NCBI RefSeq assembly: GCF_900128975.1
Contig: NZ_FQVC01000004.1
Location: 67,423-131,422 of the forward strand
From: Devosia limi DSM 17137
GTDB taxonomy: Bacteria > Pseudomonadota > Alphaproteobacteria > Rhizobiales > Devosiaceae
Length of the DNA stretch: 64,000 nt
Reading direction: 5' to 3'
The notes beneath the pieces were generated by a model. The model saw only the letters and a list, made by a program, of their open reading frames with translations. It was not told the DNA's origin and ran no database searches. Each line of letters begins with the position of its first letter. The stretch's first letter is position 1. The position numbers and the translations under genes are program-made. Shown here piece by piece: positions 23,770-32,895 of this stretch.

Positions 23770-25020
23770 CTAACCGCGCGATCCGAACATCGGAATTGGA
23801 TTGAACTGCTGCTTGAGGATGCCATCGGCGTGGTCGTGGCCCATCCAGCCCTGGATCAGGGTTGAATAGATGCGCCGATAGTCGGTGGTGAATTTGAGGT
23901 TGCCGTCATCGAGATCGGTCAGGCTGGGCACGGCGCCATACCGGCCGCCGATCACCGGCTTGCCGATGACGAAGACCGGTCCGGCCGTGCCGTGGTCGGT
24001 GCCAAGGCTGGTATTCTCGGCGACGCGGCGGCCGAACTCGCTGAACACCATGACCACGACATCGTCGCTCCGGCCCAGTCGCTCCATGTCGCGTACAAAG
24101 GCAGCGATGTGGTCGGAGGTATAGGACCAGAGGCGGCTATGCAGGTCCCCCTGATAGACATGGGTGTCGAAAGCATTGTTGCGATAGGGGACGTAATAGA
24201 CCTTGGTGGGGAAATCGGCCGCCACCAGCGCCGCCACCTTTTCGAGGCCAAAGGGCACGAGGCCGTAGTCAATTGGCGTCTCGTAGTCGGTCCAGGCGTC
24301 ACGCACCAATTGCTCGGAGCTCTTGGCGCTGGCGGCGATATCGAACAGGAAGTCCTGGCTGGCATTGCCGCTGCCATTGCTGTCGCGGCGGTCGATGGCG
24401 CTGAAAGCGGATTTCTCCTCGTCGAACATGTGCCGGGTGAAGGTGTCGGGATTATTGAATACCAGCGGCACGTGGTTCATGGCCCGCACCGCGAGCGACT
24501 GGCTGTCGTCGATATTGACGAGGAAGTTGGTGGTGTGGCCCAGCGGATCGATGGCATCGGCCATCCGCCCCAGCCAGCCATAGGCCTCGCCACTATTGGG
24601 CGCGCCGGTCTGCCAGAAGGCCATGGACGAAAAGTGTGAGAAGGACGGCTGGTCGTAGCCGACGCCGTGGACGAGGCCCATCAGCCCATCCTTGTAGAGT
24701 CGTTCGAAGCCCAACATGGATTTCTGGAAACCAAAGTGGTCGTCGATCCGCAGCAGTTTGTCCTTCTTGATCCCCAGATTGGGCCGGGCGCCGTAATAGA
24801 CATCGTCGGCAAAGGGGATGACGGTATTGAGCCCGTCATTGCCGCCGGAGAGCTCCACAATCACCAGGATGCGGTCATTGGCGGCGGCCTGCGCTTTGGC
24901 CACCTTTGACCAGACCGGCGATGTGGTGATGCCGCTGGCGCCTTCCAGCACCATGCTGCCAAAGCCGGATCGCAAGAGGCTTTGCTTGGCGCTACCGCTG
25001 AGCCTGGGTGTCTTGGCCAT
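23770..25020 (-). CDS. DUF1501 (alkaline phosphatase/sulfatase-like superfamily) protein
   Basis: This 416-residue protein is a DUF1501 member: ILVIVELSGGNDGLNTVIP near residue 50, QPSFSHFSSMAFWQTG, and VVMVFSEFGRRVAENTSLGTDHG near the C-terminal third. The domain is distantly related to alkaline phosphatases and sulfatases, but no substrate is known. Most members have a twin-arginine signal; this one begins MAKTPRLSGSAKQSLLRSGF with no RR pair, so export is unclear. It follows DUF1800 (19 bp) and precedes the binding protein (45 bp). Its embedding in an ABC importer operon is uncommon. Confidence 0.88.
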   Translation of the reverse strand: MAKTPRLSGSAKQSLLRSGFGSMVLEGASGITTSPVWSKVAKAQAAANDRILVIVELSGGNDGLNTVIPFADDVYYGARPNLGIKKDKLLRIDDHFGFQKSMLGFERLYKDGLMGLVHGVGYDQPSFSHFSSMAFWQTGAPNSGEAYGWLGRMADAIDPLGHTTNFLVNIDDSQSLAVRAMNHVPLVFNNPDTFTRHMFDEEKSAFSAIDRRDSNGSGNASQDFLFDIAASAKSSEQLVRDAWTDYETPIDYGLVPFGLEKVAALVAADFPTKVYYVPYRNNAFDTHVYQGDLHSRLWSYTSDHIAAFVRDMERLGRSDDVVVMVFSEFGRRVAENTSLGTDHGTAGPVFVIGKPVIGGRYGAVPSLTDLDDGNLKFTTDYRRIYSTLIQGWMGHDHADGILKQQFNPIPMFGSRG

Positions 25021-25039
25021 GATGTCTCTGCGCCTCCGC

Positions 25040-26764
25040 TCAGGCCAACTGGTATTGGGGTGAGCTCATGATGAGATGAGCGGTGATACGCAGGGGGTGT
25101 TCCAGATAGGTTCTGGCTTCAGCCAGATCGGTTGTGCCCAATTGTTCAACGAGGGCCGCGACCAGCGCGTCACGAGCCGATGGCGCCAGTGGTACGCGCA
25201 GCAACAGGGCGATGAGGATGTCGACAGCCTCGCTCGTCGATTGAGCGCCGGCGTCGCCGACGATTTCAGAGAGACTGAATTGCGCGGCGATACGGGGTGT
25301 CGGCTTGAGCTTGCGCAGGGCCTCCTGATAGCCGATCAGGCTGGCATAGCGGGTGTTGAACGCCTCCTGAATGCCTTCGGCCGTGCTGGGGGCAGCGCCG
25401 TCTTCGAGCGTCGCGGCCGTGATCTCCATACCAGCGCGGATATTGGCGTTGACGCGGCGAATCTCGGTGCCCGGATTGTAGTTGGGATCGACGAAATCGA
25501 TGATGTCTGGAAACATCACCGCATGCGCGAAGTTGGCACGCTCAAACAGCAGACCCGGTGTGATCCAGGCGCGGCCCTGACCCCAGCCCGCCACCGTTGG
25601 CGGATAGAGCAGGATCTGTCCCAGCGTCTTGCTCACCGAATAAGGATCGGGAATGCCCGGCAGACTGGTGAGCCCCAGCTTGCGATAGGTGGAGACGATC
25701 AGTTCCGTGGGCGACTTGATGTGGGTTGCGATCGAGGGCTCGCTGTAGAAGTCCTCGGACAGAAAGATCGTGGTCAGGAACGGCGCGATTTCGTAGTCGT
25801 TTTGCAGCAATAGCGCCCCGAGGTGGCGGGCGAAGCCATCCGATACATCCTCGCGCACGAAGAAGCGGTAGAGCTTGGTGGCGATGTAGATGGCCGTCTG
25901 CGGCTGGGCGAGGATGATATCGAGAATGTCCTCGCCGGCGAAGTTGCCGGTGCGCCCAAGGAACGTCTTGATACCGTCGTCATGTTTGTCGGTATCGACA
26001 ACAAAGGTGAGATCGTCATTGCCCCATCCGGTAAAGGCACGCGCCGCCTCGCGGATATCGTCCTCGGTGTAATTGCCCACGCCCATGGTGAACAATTCCA
26101 TGACCTCGCGGCCGAAATTCTCGTTCGGCGCGCCCTTCACGTTCTGCGCCGCATCCAGATAGACCAGCATGGCGGGGTCCTTGGCGACAGCGAAGAGCAG
26201 GTCGCGAAAATTGCCCGAGGCGCCGTTGCGCAAAGTCTGGAGCTGCAACTCGATCTTGCGGTAATCGCGGAGCTTTTCTTCGCTGGTAGCGAAGTGCCCA
26301 TGCCAGAACAGGGCCAGCTTTTCCTCCAGCGGGCGAGGTGTCCTGACCATGCGGTCCAGCCACCAGAATCCCAGTCGCCGTGTTTCCAGCGCGGTGGCGC
26401 GCAGCCAATAGAAGAAGCGGTTGGTCACTGGCTGCAGCGGGCGGACACCGCCGGGTTTGACGCGCACGCCCATGGCCGCGCCAGTGCGCTCGGCCAGCGC
26501 GGTGGCGGCGGGGCGGCTGACCGGGAAATCGTTCAGCGTCGGGTCCCAAAAGCCGGAATGTTCGAATACAGGGAGTTTGCCGTCGTCCAGCTGGCGATAG
26601 TCCACCAGATGGGCCACAGCATCCTGCGGCGCCATGGCCGCCAGTCGCTCGACCTCCGCCAACGTGCCGCCAAAGCCGGCGCGTTCCAACAGATGAGCGG
26701 CCCGATCGGAGGTCCAGTCGGCGCGCTGTATCGGCGTCAAATACTCAGCGCGCAGACCAGACAT
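25040..26764 (-). CDS. DUF1800 domain protein
   Basis: This 574-residue protein matches DUF1800: AAHLLERAGFGGTLAEVERL at the N-terminus, KLALFWHGHFATS, PNENFGREVMELFTMGVGNYTE and IKSPTELIVSTYRKLG. DUF1800 genes are typically paired with DUF1501 genes, and both lack a known biochemical role. No signal peptide is evident. It follows the ATPase gene after 119 bp, a gap large enough for a separate promoter, and precedes DUF1501 by 19 bp. Confidence 0.88.
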   Translation of the reverse strand: MSGLRAEYLTPIQRADWTSDRAAHLLERAGFGGTLAEVERLAAMAPQDAVAHLVDYRQLDDGKLPVFEHSGFWDPTLNDFPVSRPAATALAERTGAAMGVRVKPGGVRPLQPVTNRFFYWLRATALETRRLGFWWLDRMVRTPRPLEEKLALFWHGHFATSEEKLRDYRKIELQLQTLRNGASGNFRDLLFAVAKDPAMLVYLDAAQNVKGAPNENFGREVMELFTMGVGNYTEDDIREAARAFTGWGNDDLTFVVDTDKHDDGIKTFLGRTGNFAGEDILDIILAQPQTAIYIATKLYRFFVREDVSDGFARHLGALLLQNDYEIAPFLTTIFLSEDFYSEPSIATHIKSPTELIVSTYRKLGLTSLPGIPDPYSVSKTLGQILLYPPTVAGWGQGRAWITPGLLFERANFAHAVMFPDIIDFVDPNYNPGTEIRRVNANIRAGMEITAATLEDGAAPSTAEGIQEAFNTRYASLIGYQEALRKLKPTPRIAAQFSLSEIVGDAGAQSTSEAVDILIALLLRVPLAPSARDALVAALVEQLGTTDLAEARTYLEHPLRITAHLIMSSPQYQLA

Positions 26765-26883
26765 AAAACCGTGTTCCCGCCCCCGAATATCTCGGTGTCT
26801 TCATCCGGAAATGCTAAGGCAGTGGTGGGGGTAATGCCATCGCGCTGGGGCGGGTAACGCCCTATCACTGCTATAGGAAAATC

Positions 26884-27720
26884 CTATTGCCGCCCCATTT
26901 GGGCCGGTTCCAGATCGGGGAAAGCCGCCGCCAGCTCTTCAAGCTCGGCGCCGTCGCGGGCCATCTCGTGAATGCGCCCCCAGAGATGGGCGCGCATATC
27001 GGCAAAAGCCGGCAGCGTGCGCGGGTCGTGCTGCCAGCGCGGCTCGGGCAAGTCGACATCGATGATCTCATCGATCCGGCCGGGCCGCGGGCGCAGCAGG
27101 ATGACCCGCTGTGAGAGCAGGATGGCCTCGTCGATGTCGTGGGTGACGAACACGATCGCCATGCGCCGCCGCGACCACATCTGCAGCAGTTCGCCGCGCA
27201 GGACTTCGCGGGTCATTGCATCGAGCGCCGCGAAGGGTTCGTCCATCAGCAGCACTTTGGGCTCGACCGCCAGGGCCCTTGCCAGGCCCACGCGCTGCTG
27301 CATGCCGCCCGAGAGCTCGTGCGGATAGGCATCGGCAAAGTCCCGCAAGCCGACAGCCCCGAGCAGTGCCAGAGCCCGCTGCGACTGTTCCTTGCGTGAG
27401 AGGCCGCGCAGCGCCAGGGCAAATTCGATATTGCCCATTACGGTGCGCCACGGCAGCAATCGGGCGGATTGGAATACCATGGCCAGATCAGGCCCGGGCT
27501 GGGGTCGCTTGCCCAGCACGCGCACATCGCCTTCGTCCGGCTCGATCAGGCCATTGATCAGCCGGAGCAGGGTAGTCTTGCCGCATCCGCTGGGGCCAAC
27601 GAGACTAATGAACTCGCCGGGATGCACGTCAAAGGAGATATCCTGCAGCGCACGGACCTGCCCATCCTTGAAGGACTTGCCGACGTGGCGCAGCGAAATC
27701 AGGGCTTCGGTGTCGGCCAT
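26884..27720 (-). CDS. ABC transporter ATPase (SsuB/TauB/NrtD type)
   Basis: This 278-residue ATPase has Walker A GPSGCGKTTLLRLING, Q-loop VFQSARLLPW, signature LSGGMQQRVGLARALA and Walker B VLLMDEPFAALDAMTRE, then VTHDIDEAILLSQRV. The tail ILLRPRPGRIDEIIDVDLPEPR is typical for the sulfonate/taurine/nitrate import subfamily. It pairs with the permease upstream (2-bp gap). Substrate is undetermined. Confidence 0.92.
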   Translation of the reverse strand: MADTEALISLRHVGKSFKDGQVRALQDISFDVHPGEFISLVGPSGCGKTTLLRLINGLIEPDEGDVRVLGKRPQPGPDLAMVFQSARLLPWRTVMGNIEFALALRGLSRKEQSQRALALLGAVGLRDFADAYPHELSGGMQQRVGLARALAVEPKVLLMDEPFAALDAMTREVLRGELLQMWSRRRMAIVFVTHDIDEAILLSQRVILLRPRPGRIDEIIDVDLPEPRWQHDPRTLPAFADMRAHLWGRIHEMARDGAELEELAAAFPDLEPAQMGRQ

Positions 27721-27722
27721 GG

Positions 27723-28610
27723 TCAGCGTCCATCCGCAAGGGTGAGGCGCCAGCGGCTGACGCGATTTTCGGCATAGCGCAGCAGCGCCGTAATGAGCGT
27801 GCCGAGCGCCATCAGCACGATGACAACGGCGAAGTAACGGTCCATCTGGAAGCGATTGCCGGCGGCAATCAACAGGCCGCCAAGGCCAGACTGGGCCATG
27901 GTCAATTCGGCAATGACCGTGCCGACTGTGGAGACGGCCGCGCCGATGCGCAGGCCACTCAGGATGGAGGGCAGCGCGTCGGGCACCATGACTTTCCAGA
28001 ACAAGTTCGCCCGGGTGGCTCCGAAGGCCCGCGCCATTTCCACCAGGTCCTTATTGGCATTGGAAATGCCAGCGGCCGTATTGATCAGGATCGGGAACAT
28101 GGCGGCGTTCCACACCACGACCACCTTGGCCTCGGTATAGAGCCCGAACCAGACGATGATCAGGGGGATGAAGGCAGCGCCGGGAGTGGAGTTCATGGCG
28201 TTGACGAACGGATCGAAGATGCGCCCGGCGAAGCGAAAGCCGCCAAGCAGGATGCCGAGCCCAATCCCGGTCGCCGCAGCCAGCAGGAAGCCCAGGCTGA
28301 GCACAGTCAGCGTCTCGCCAAGCGCGCGCAACATGGTCCCGTCCGACCACATCTTGATGCTTTGATTGAGCACGGCCATCGGGTGCGGCATGGTCAGGTT
28401 GCCGGCGGTGGCGTTGAGGGCGTACATGCCAGCCAGCAAGAGCAGCGCAATCAGCAGTTGGACGCCAATGATCGTAACGCTTTCCCGAAGGCGCCGTTGG
28501 CGTGCCCGCGCTGCAAGCGCTGCAGCGGATGCGTCCGTCAGGGGCGGGGCAGGGTGGCGCTCGGGTTCAGCGCGCGATAGCGGCGGCGTCGCCATCTCGG
28601 TCATCGGCAT
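27723..28610 (-). CDS. ABC transporter permease (SsuC/TauC type)
   Basis: This 295-residue inner-membrane permease has about six helices and the BPD_transp_1 EAA loop (ISNANKDLVEMARAFGATRANLFWKVMVPDALPSILSGLRI). A hydrophilic N-terminus of about 50 residues precedes the first helix. It is the first gene of the minus-strand importer operon and is divergent from the LysR gene across a 191-bp gap with an inverted repeat. Family members import sulfonates, taurine or nitrate. Confidence 0.92.
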   Translation of the reverse strand: MPMTEMATPPLSRAEPERHPAPPLTDASAAALAARARQRRLRESVTIIGVQLLIALLLLAGMYALNATAGNLTMPHPMAVLNQSIKMWSDGTMLRALGETLTVLSLGFLLAAATGIGLGILLGGFRFAGRIFDPFVNAMNSTPGAAFIPLIIVWFGLYTEAKVVVVWNAAMFPILINTAAGISNANKDLVEMARAFGATRANLFWKVMVPDALPSILSGLRIGAAVSTVGTVIAELTMAQSGLGGLLIAAGNRFQMDRYFAVVIVLMALGTLITALLRYAENRVSRWRLTLADGR

Positions 28611-28732
28611 GTCCTTTTCGATACCTTGTATTGCCGCAACTGGATGCTGCGCAATGCGCGGTCCAGGGTTCCGATGACGTCCTGCTGCCTACGCCAGGTG
28701 CTGAACTGACGTAACTCAGTTTTGTCTTCAAA

Positions 28733-28760
28733 ATCCAGCAGCTTGCAGTAAAAGCTGGAT
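28733..28760. promoter_or_regulatory. ATCCAGC-N14-GCTGGAT dyad, candidate LysR operator
   Basis: A perfect 7-bp inverted repeat (28733-28739 and 28754-28760) lies in the gap between the divergent importer and LysR genes, about 41 bp before the LysR start. LysR-type regulators usually bind such dyads near their own promoter. The assignment is by position and symmetry only. Confidence 0.4.
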
Positions 28761-28801
28761 GCGGGCCTCGACCAGGGTGGCATACGAGCGGGGAGTGGAC
28801 C

Positions 28802-29869
28802 TTGAAGGACAATGATGGTTCCGCCGCGCGCGGAGCAGTCGGGCGCAGCGGCAAGGGCTCGCCGTCGGCTTTGGCCCGATCAGCGCCGCGCGCTGGCGAT
28901 CCGACGCTACACCAGATGCGGATATTCTGGGCGGTTGCGCGGTCCGAAACATTGACCAAAGCGGCCAAGCAACTCGGCCTCGCGCAACCGTCTCTGTCCC
29001 AACAGTTGGGGAAGCTGGAAACCACGTTGGGCAATCGGCTGTTTCACCGCCGCTCCAACGAGATGGAGCTTACTGAAGCGGGTAATTTCCTGTTGCCGCG
29101 GGTCGAGCAAGTCCTGCGCATAGTCGCAGAACTGGAAGACGGGCTTGCCCAATTCAGCGGCGGGCTCCGGCTGACCTTGCGGCTGGCGGGCATTAATTCG
29201 GTGCTGCGCGGACTGCTGCCCACGGCCGTGCGAGCGATGCAGGAAAAGTTCCCGGAGCTGGACTTCGATATTCAGGAAAGCGCCCCAACCGACATCCTTG
29301 ATCTGCTCTATGGGCGGCGGGTCAATATCGGTTTGCTGGCAGCGGATTCCGTGGCGCAGGCGGGCGTGGGCTTCTTGCAGGTCCCGCTGATGGAAGACCC
29401 CTATGTGCTGGTGGTTCCCAAAGATTTGCTGCTGGACGGCGTAAGGAACCCGAAGATCGAACTGGCACCAGCGCATTGGGCGATGCTCAACCAGTCGATC
29501 CAGTTCAGCTTTGGCAGCCAGCATACCAATCGGGTGGCCGAGTGGTATGAGCAGCGTCTGCCCGAGCATCGGGTCGTGGCGCAATGTCGCAGCTTTGAGA
29601 CCGCGATCGGGCTGGTGCAGGCCGGAGCCGGTGTTTGTCTGGCCCCAGCTTTAGCCAGCGGGAGCCAAGGTGTGAGTAATAGTGTGCGGCTCTATCGGGT
29701 GCAGGGCGCGGCGCGAAGAATCGTCGCCCTCATCCCATCGCAGTATCGCCGGGTCGAGCCATACGCGTCACTACTTGAGGAACTGCAGTGCGCCGCCCAA
29801 ACGTGCACGGTCGGGGGTATCCTCGATACACCGCCATTCCTGGCGGTGGATCCGCCGCAGAGTTTCTAG
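28802..29869 (+). CDS. LysR-family transcriptional regulator
   Basis: This 355-residue protein has a winged helix-turn-helix (TLTKAAKQLGLAQPSLSQQLGKLE, about residues 49-72) and a LysR substrate domain. It starts at TTG (28802) with GGGAG 6 bases upstream. The first 35 residues are a low-complexity extension, so a start closer to MRIFWAVA (28916) is possible. It faces the SsuABC-like/DUF1800/DUF1501 operon and probably controls it. The effector is unknown; CysB/Cbl-like regulation by sulfur status is one option but is not shown by the sequence. Confidence 0.88.
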   Translation: MKDNDGSAARGAVGRSGKGSPSALARSAPRAGDPTLHQMRIFWAVARSETLTKAAKQLGLAQPSLSQQLGKLETTLGNRLFHRRSNEMELTEAGNFLLPRVEQVLRIVAELEDGLAQFSGGLRLTLRLAGINSVLRGLLPTAVRAMQEKFPELDFDIQESAPTDILDLLYGRRVNIGLLAADSVAQAGVGFLQVPLMEDPYVLVVPKDLLLDGVRNPKIELAPAHWAMLNQSIQFSFGSQHTNRVAEWYEQRLPEHRVVAQCRSFETAIGLVQAGAGVCLAPALASGSQGVSNSVRLYRVQGAARRIVALIPSQYRRVEPYASLLEELQCAAQTCTVGGILDTPPFLAVDPPQSF

Positions 29870-29942
29870 CGGTCGACCTAGCTATGCACCAATAAGACCC
29901 CGTCCGAACCGGGGAGGCAGAAAACTCTATCATCGAGTGGAA

Positions 29943-30018
29943 TGGTGGGCCCACCAGGACTCGAACCTGGAACCAGACCGTTATGAGCGGTCGGCTCTAA
30001 CCATTGAGCTATAGGCCC
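29943..30018 (-). tRNA. tRNA with CAU anticodon, probably tRNA-Ile2 (lysidine type)
   Basis: The minus strand folds into a complete cloverleaf with acceptor GGGCCTA/TGGGCCC, D arm GCTC/GAGC, anticodon stem GACCG/CGGTC with loop CTCATAA, T arm CCAGG-TTCGAGT-CCTGG and an encoded CCA. The anticodon is CAU. The acceptor and anticodon stems resemble the minor isoleucine tRNA whose C34 is converted to lysidine; an elongator methionine tRNA is the alternative. It lies between the LysR gene and cysA. Confidence 0.93.
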
Positions 30019-30084
30019 CGAGGGTTCACTTACCCAATTCGGTTTGGCGCGTCATCGGAAATCTTGTCGTCGCAGCCTTAAAGG

Positions 30085-30103
30085 CGCGGCCGTTGCGGCC
30101 GCG
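30085..30103 (-). terminator. GC-rich hairpin downstream of cysA
   Basis: An 8-bp perfect stem (30085-30092 with 30096-30103) and a 3-base loop lie 17 bp beyond the cysA stop. On the minus strand it is followed by a short CCTTT, so it is a weak candidate intrinsic terminator for the sulfate operon. Confidence 0.4.
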
Positions 30104-30120
30104 GCACCTTCAGGGGCCAA

Positions 30121-31167
30121 TCAGGCTTGGGGTTTGACATCGAAGAGGCGCCAGCGGCGGGGGCGAAAGCTGATGCGGGAGCGCTGGCCTGCGGGGTGGT
30201 CAAAAGGCAGGTCGATTTCCACTTTCTGGCCGTTGTTGCCGATCTCGATTTCGACGCGGCGAGTGCCGCCGACCCGGCGAGATGCCGTGACTTCACCGGC
30301 CAGGGCCGCATCATCATCGGTCAGTTCCACATCGTGGGGACGGAAGAACAGGCGTGCCGGGCCGCTGGTGCCGGATGACGCCGGCAGCCCGACGGAGCGG
30401 CCATCCAACAGCAATTCGTTGCTGCCTATCGTGACCGGCAGCTCACTTGATTCGCCGATGAAGCCGAAGACAAAGGGCGAGCTCGGCGTGTCGTAGACGG
30501 CGTCGGGCGTGCCGACCTGTTCGATCTTGCCCTGGCTCATGACGCAGAGGCGGTCGGCCAGTTCAAGTGCTTCTTCCTGGTCGTGGGTGACGAAGACGGT
30601 GGTGTGCCCGGTACGGTCATGGATCTCACGCAACCACTTGCGCAACTCGCGTCGCACTTGCGCGTCGAGGGCGCCGAAGGGTTCATCGAGGAGCAGTACG
30701 CCGGGCTCTATGGCAAGGGCACGGGCCAGGGCAACACGTTGGCGCTGCCCACCCGAAAGCTGGTTGGGATACCGCTTTTCGAGACCTGAAAGCTGCACCA
30801 GATCGAGCAATTCCATAGCGCGACGGCGGATTTCGCCGGCGGGTGGACGGCTGGAACGGGGACGTACCTTGAGACCGAAGGAGACGTTCTCCAGAATGGT
30901 CATGTGCCGGAACAGCGCATAGTGCTGGAATACGAAGCCGATATTGCGTTCCTGCACCGTCTTTTCGGATGCGTCTATGTCTCCAAAAAAGATGCGGCCG
31001 TCCGTCGGCATTTCGAGTCCGGCGATCAGCCGAAGCAGAGTGGTTTTGCCGGACCCAGACGGGCCCAACAGCGCAATCAGTTCACCCGAGTGAATGTCAA
31101 GCGACACGTCATGCAGAGCGGGAAACCGGTCGAATTCCTTGCGCACTTTGGCGATGCGTACGTCCAT
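30121..31167 (-). CDS. cysA: sulfate/thiosulfate import ATPase CysA
   Basis: This 348-residue ATPase drives sulfate and thiosulfate import. It has Walker A GPSGSGKTTLLRLIAG, the sulfate-type VFQHYALFRHMTILENVSFGL, signature LSGGQRQRVALARALA and Walker B VLLLDEPFGALDAQVRRELR. The C-terminal third is a TOBE-like regulatory domain (FFRPHDVELTDDDAALAGEV). It is the last gene of cysPTWA, 17 bp after cysW. The FRHMTI and R-R-E-L-R-K-W-L features separate CysA from other sugar or iron importers. Confidence 0.95.
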   Translation of the reverse strand: MDVRIAKVRKEFDRFPALHDVSLDIHSGELIALLGPSGSGKTTLLRLIAGLEMPTDGRIFFGDIDASEKTVQERNIGFVFQHYALFRHMTILENVSFGLKVRPRSSRPPAGEIRRRAMELLDLVQLSGLEKRYPNQLSGGQRQRVALARALAIEPGVLLLDEPFGALDAQVRRELRKWLREIHDRTGHTTVFVTHDQEEALELADRLCVMSQGKIEQVGTPDAVYDTPSSPFVFGFIGESSELPVTIGSNELLLDGRSVGLPASSGTSGPARLFFRPHDVELTDDDAALAGEVTASRRVGGTRRVEIEIGNNGQKVEIDLPFDHPAGQRSRISFRPRRWRLFDVKPQA

Positions 31168-31184
31168 AGCCTATCAGTCCCCGA

Positions 31185-32045
31185 TTAGTGTCGACCGCCA
31201 CTGGCAGCCAGTTCATCGCCGAAACGCCATTCGAGGACGGACTTCAGCACCAAGGTTACCAAGGCCAAAAGGGCCAGGAGTGAAGCGAGTGCAAAGGCGG
31301 CGGCGCCATTGTACTCGTTGTAGAGCATCTCGACCTGCAGCGGCATGGTCGTGGTTTGCCCGCGGATCTTGCCGGAGACGACGGCGACAGCGCCGAATTC
31401 GCCCATGGCGCGCGCATTGCAGAGCAGCACGCCATAGAGCAGGCCCCATTTGATATTGGGCAGGGTAACGCGCCAGAAGGTCTGCCAGCCATTGGCGCCG
31501 AGCGAGAGCGCGGCCTCTTCGTCGCCGGTGCCCTGATCCTGCATCAGCGGGATCAGTTCGCGGGCCACGAAGGGGAAGGTGACGAAGATCGTTGCCAAGA
31601 CGATGCCGGGCACCGCGAAAAGCACTTCGATGCCAAAGGATTTGAGCCAGGGTCCGAGCACGCTGCCGGCGCCGAACAGCAGCACATAGACGAGGCCGGA
31701 AATGACCGGCGAGACCGAGAAGGGCAGGTCGATCAGGGTGATGAGGAAGGCCTTCCCCTTGAACTCGAACTTGGCAATGGCCCAGGAGGCACAGACGCCG
31801 AAGACCACATTGAGCGGCACGGCGATGGCGGCAACCAGGAGGGTCAGCCGGATGGCCGATTGGGCATCCGGGGTCTGCAGCGAGGCGATGTAGACGCCCA
31901 GCCCTTCCTTGAGCGCCTCGGTGAACACCGCCCAGAGCGGTAGCACCAGGAACAGCGCCATAAAGGTGAGGCTCAGCCCGATCAGCAGCAGCTGAACCGG
32001 CTGGCTCTCGTCGGTGGGGGATCTGAAGTTACGCGCCATAACCAT
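31185..32045 (-). CDS. cysW: sulfate ABC permease CysW
   Basis: This 286-residue permease has about six helices and the CysW-type sequences FALVxLxT-like [47 protein letters not shown] and [21 protein letters not shown]. The EAA loop is [30 protein letters not shown]. The start overlaps the cysT end by 17 bp; the second Met, two codons later, is an equally good start. It forms the membrane channel with CysT. Confidence 0.94.
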   Translation of the reverse strand: MVMARNFRSPTDESQPVQLLLIGLSLTFMALFLVLPLWAVFTEALKEGLGVYIASLQTPDAQSAIRLTLLVAAIAVPLNVVFGVCASWAIAKFEFKGKAFLITLIDLPFSVSPVISGLVYVLLFGAGSVLGPWLKSFGIEVLFAVPGIVLATIFVTFPFVARELIPLMQDQGTGDEEAALSLGANGWQTFWRVTLPNIKWGLLYGVLLCNARAMGEFGAVAVVSGKIRGQTTTMPLQVEMLYNEYNGAAAFALASLLALLALVTLVLKSVLEWRFGDELAASGGRH

Positions 32046-32892
32046 ACCTCCTGCGGCTCCAGGCCTGGATCAGGTTGATGGCAAACAGCAGTGCGAAGGA
32101 GATCAGCAGCATCACCGAGGCGATGACGGCGGCACCGGTATAGTTGAACTCTTCCAGCCGGATGACGATCAGCAGCGGGGCGATTTCCGAGACGAAGGGG
32201 ATATTGCCGGCGATGAAGATCACCGAGCCATATTCACCGACGCCGCGGGCGAAGGCGAGAGCGAAGCCGGTGAGGATGGCCGGCGTCAGGCTGGGCAGCA
32301 GCACCCGGGTGATGGTCTGTAAGCGATTGGCGCCGAGGGTAGCCGAGGCTTCCTCGACCTCCCTGCTGACCTCTTCGAGGATCGGCTGGATGGTCCGGAC
32401 GACAAAGGGCAGGCCGATGAAGATCATGGCGATGACGATGCCGACCGGGGTGTAGGCGATACGCCAGCCGAGCGGCGCCACCAATTGGCCGATAATGCCA
32501 TTGGGGGCGTAGATCGCTGTCAGCGCAATGCCGGCCACGGCGGTGGGCAGTGCGAAGGGCAGGTCGACGATGGCGTCGAAAATGCGCCGGCCGGGAAACC
32601 GGTAGCGCACCAGAACCCAGGCGATTAGCGTGCCGAACACCACATTGACCGCGGCGGCGAACAGTGCGGTCGTGAAGCTGACGCGCAAGGCGCCCAGCAC
32701 GCGGGCGTCGGTGGCGGCGGCCCAGAAGCCGACAAGACCAAGGCCAGCGGAGTGCAGGCCGAGAGCAATCAGCGGGACCAGGATAATCAGCGAGAAGTAG
32801 GCGATGGTGAAACCGAGTGTCAGCCCAAAGCCTGGGATGACGCTCGGTTGCTTCAGTCGCCAACCAGCCCGTTTGAGGGAGGTTGCAGCCAT
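32029..32892 (-). CDS. cysT: sulfate ABC permease CysT
   Basis: This 287-residue permease has an N-terminal helix after [23 protein letters not shown] and six membrane segments. It shows [25 protein letters not shown] and the EAA loop [31 protein letters not shown] typical of CysT (CysU). It starts 3 bp after the cysP stop and overlaps cysW by 17 bp, so it lies in the middle of the operon. Confidence 0.94.
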   Translation of the reverse strand: MAATSLKRAGWRLKQPSVIPGFGLTLGFTIAYFSLIILVPLIALGLHSAGLGLVGFWAAATDARVLGALRVSFTTALFAAAVNVVFGTLIAWVLVRYRFPGRRIFDAIVDLPFALPTAVAGIALTAIYAPNGIIGQLVAPLGWRIAYTPVGIVIAMIFIGLPFVVRTIQPILEEVSREVEEASATLGANRLQTITRVLLPSLTPAILTGFALAFARGVGEYGSVIFIAGNIPFVSEIAPLLIVIRLEEFNYTGAAVIASVMLLISFALLFAINLIQAWSRRRYGYGA

Positions 32893-32895
32893 GAT

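Noticed and set aside
32029..32045. Possible frameshift at the 17-bp cysT/cysW overlap
   Set aside because: Both proteins are full length with intact ends and starts; overlapping cys genes are normal.
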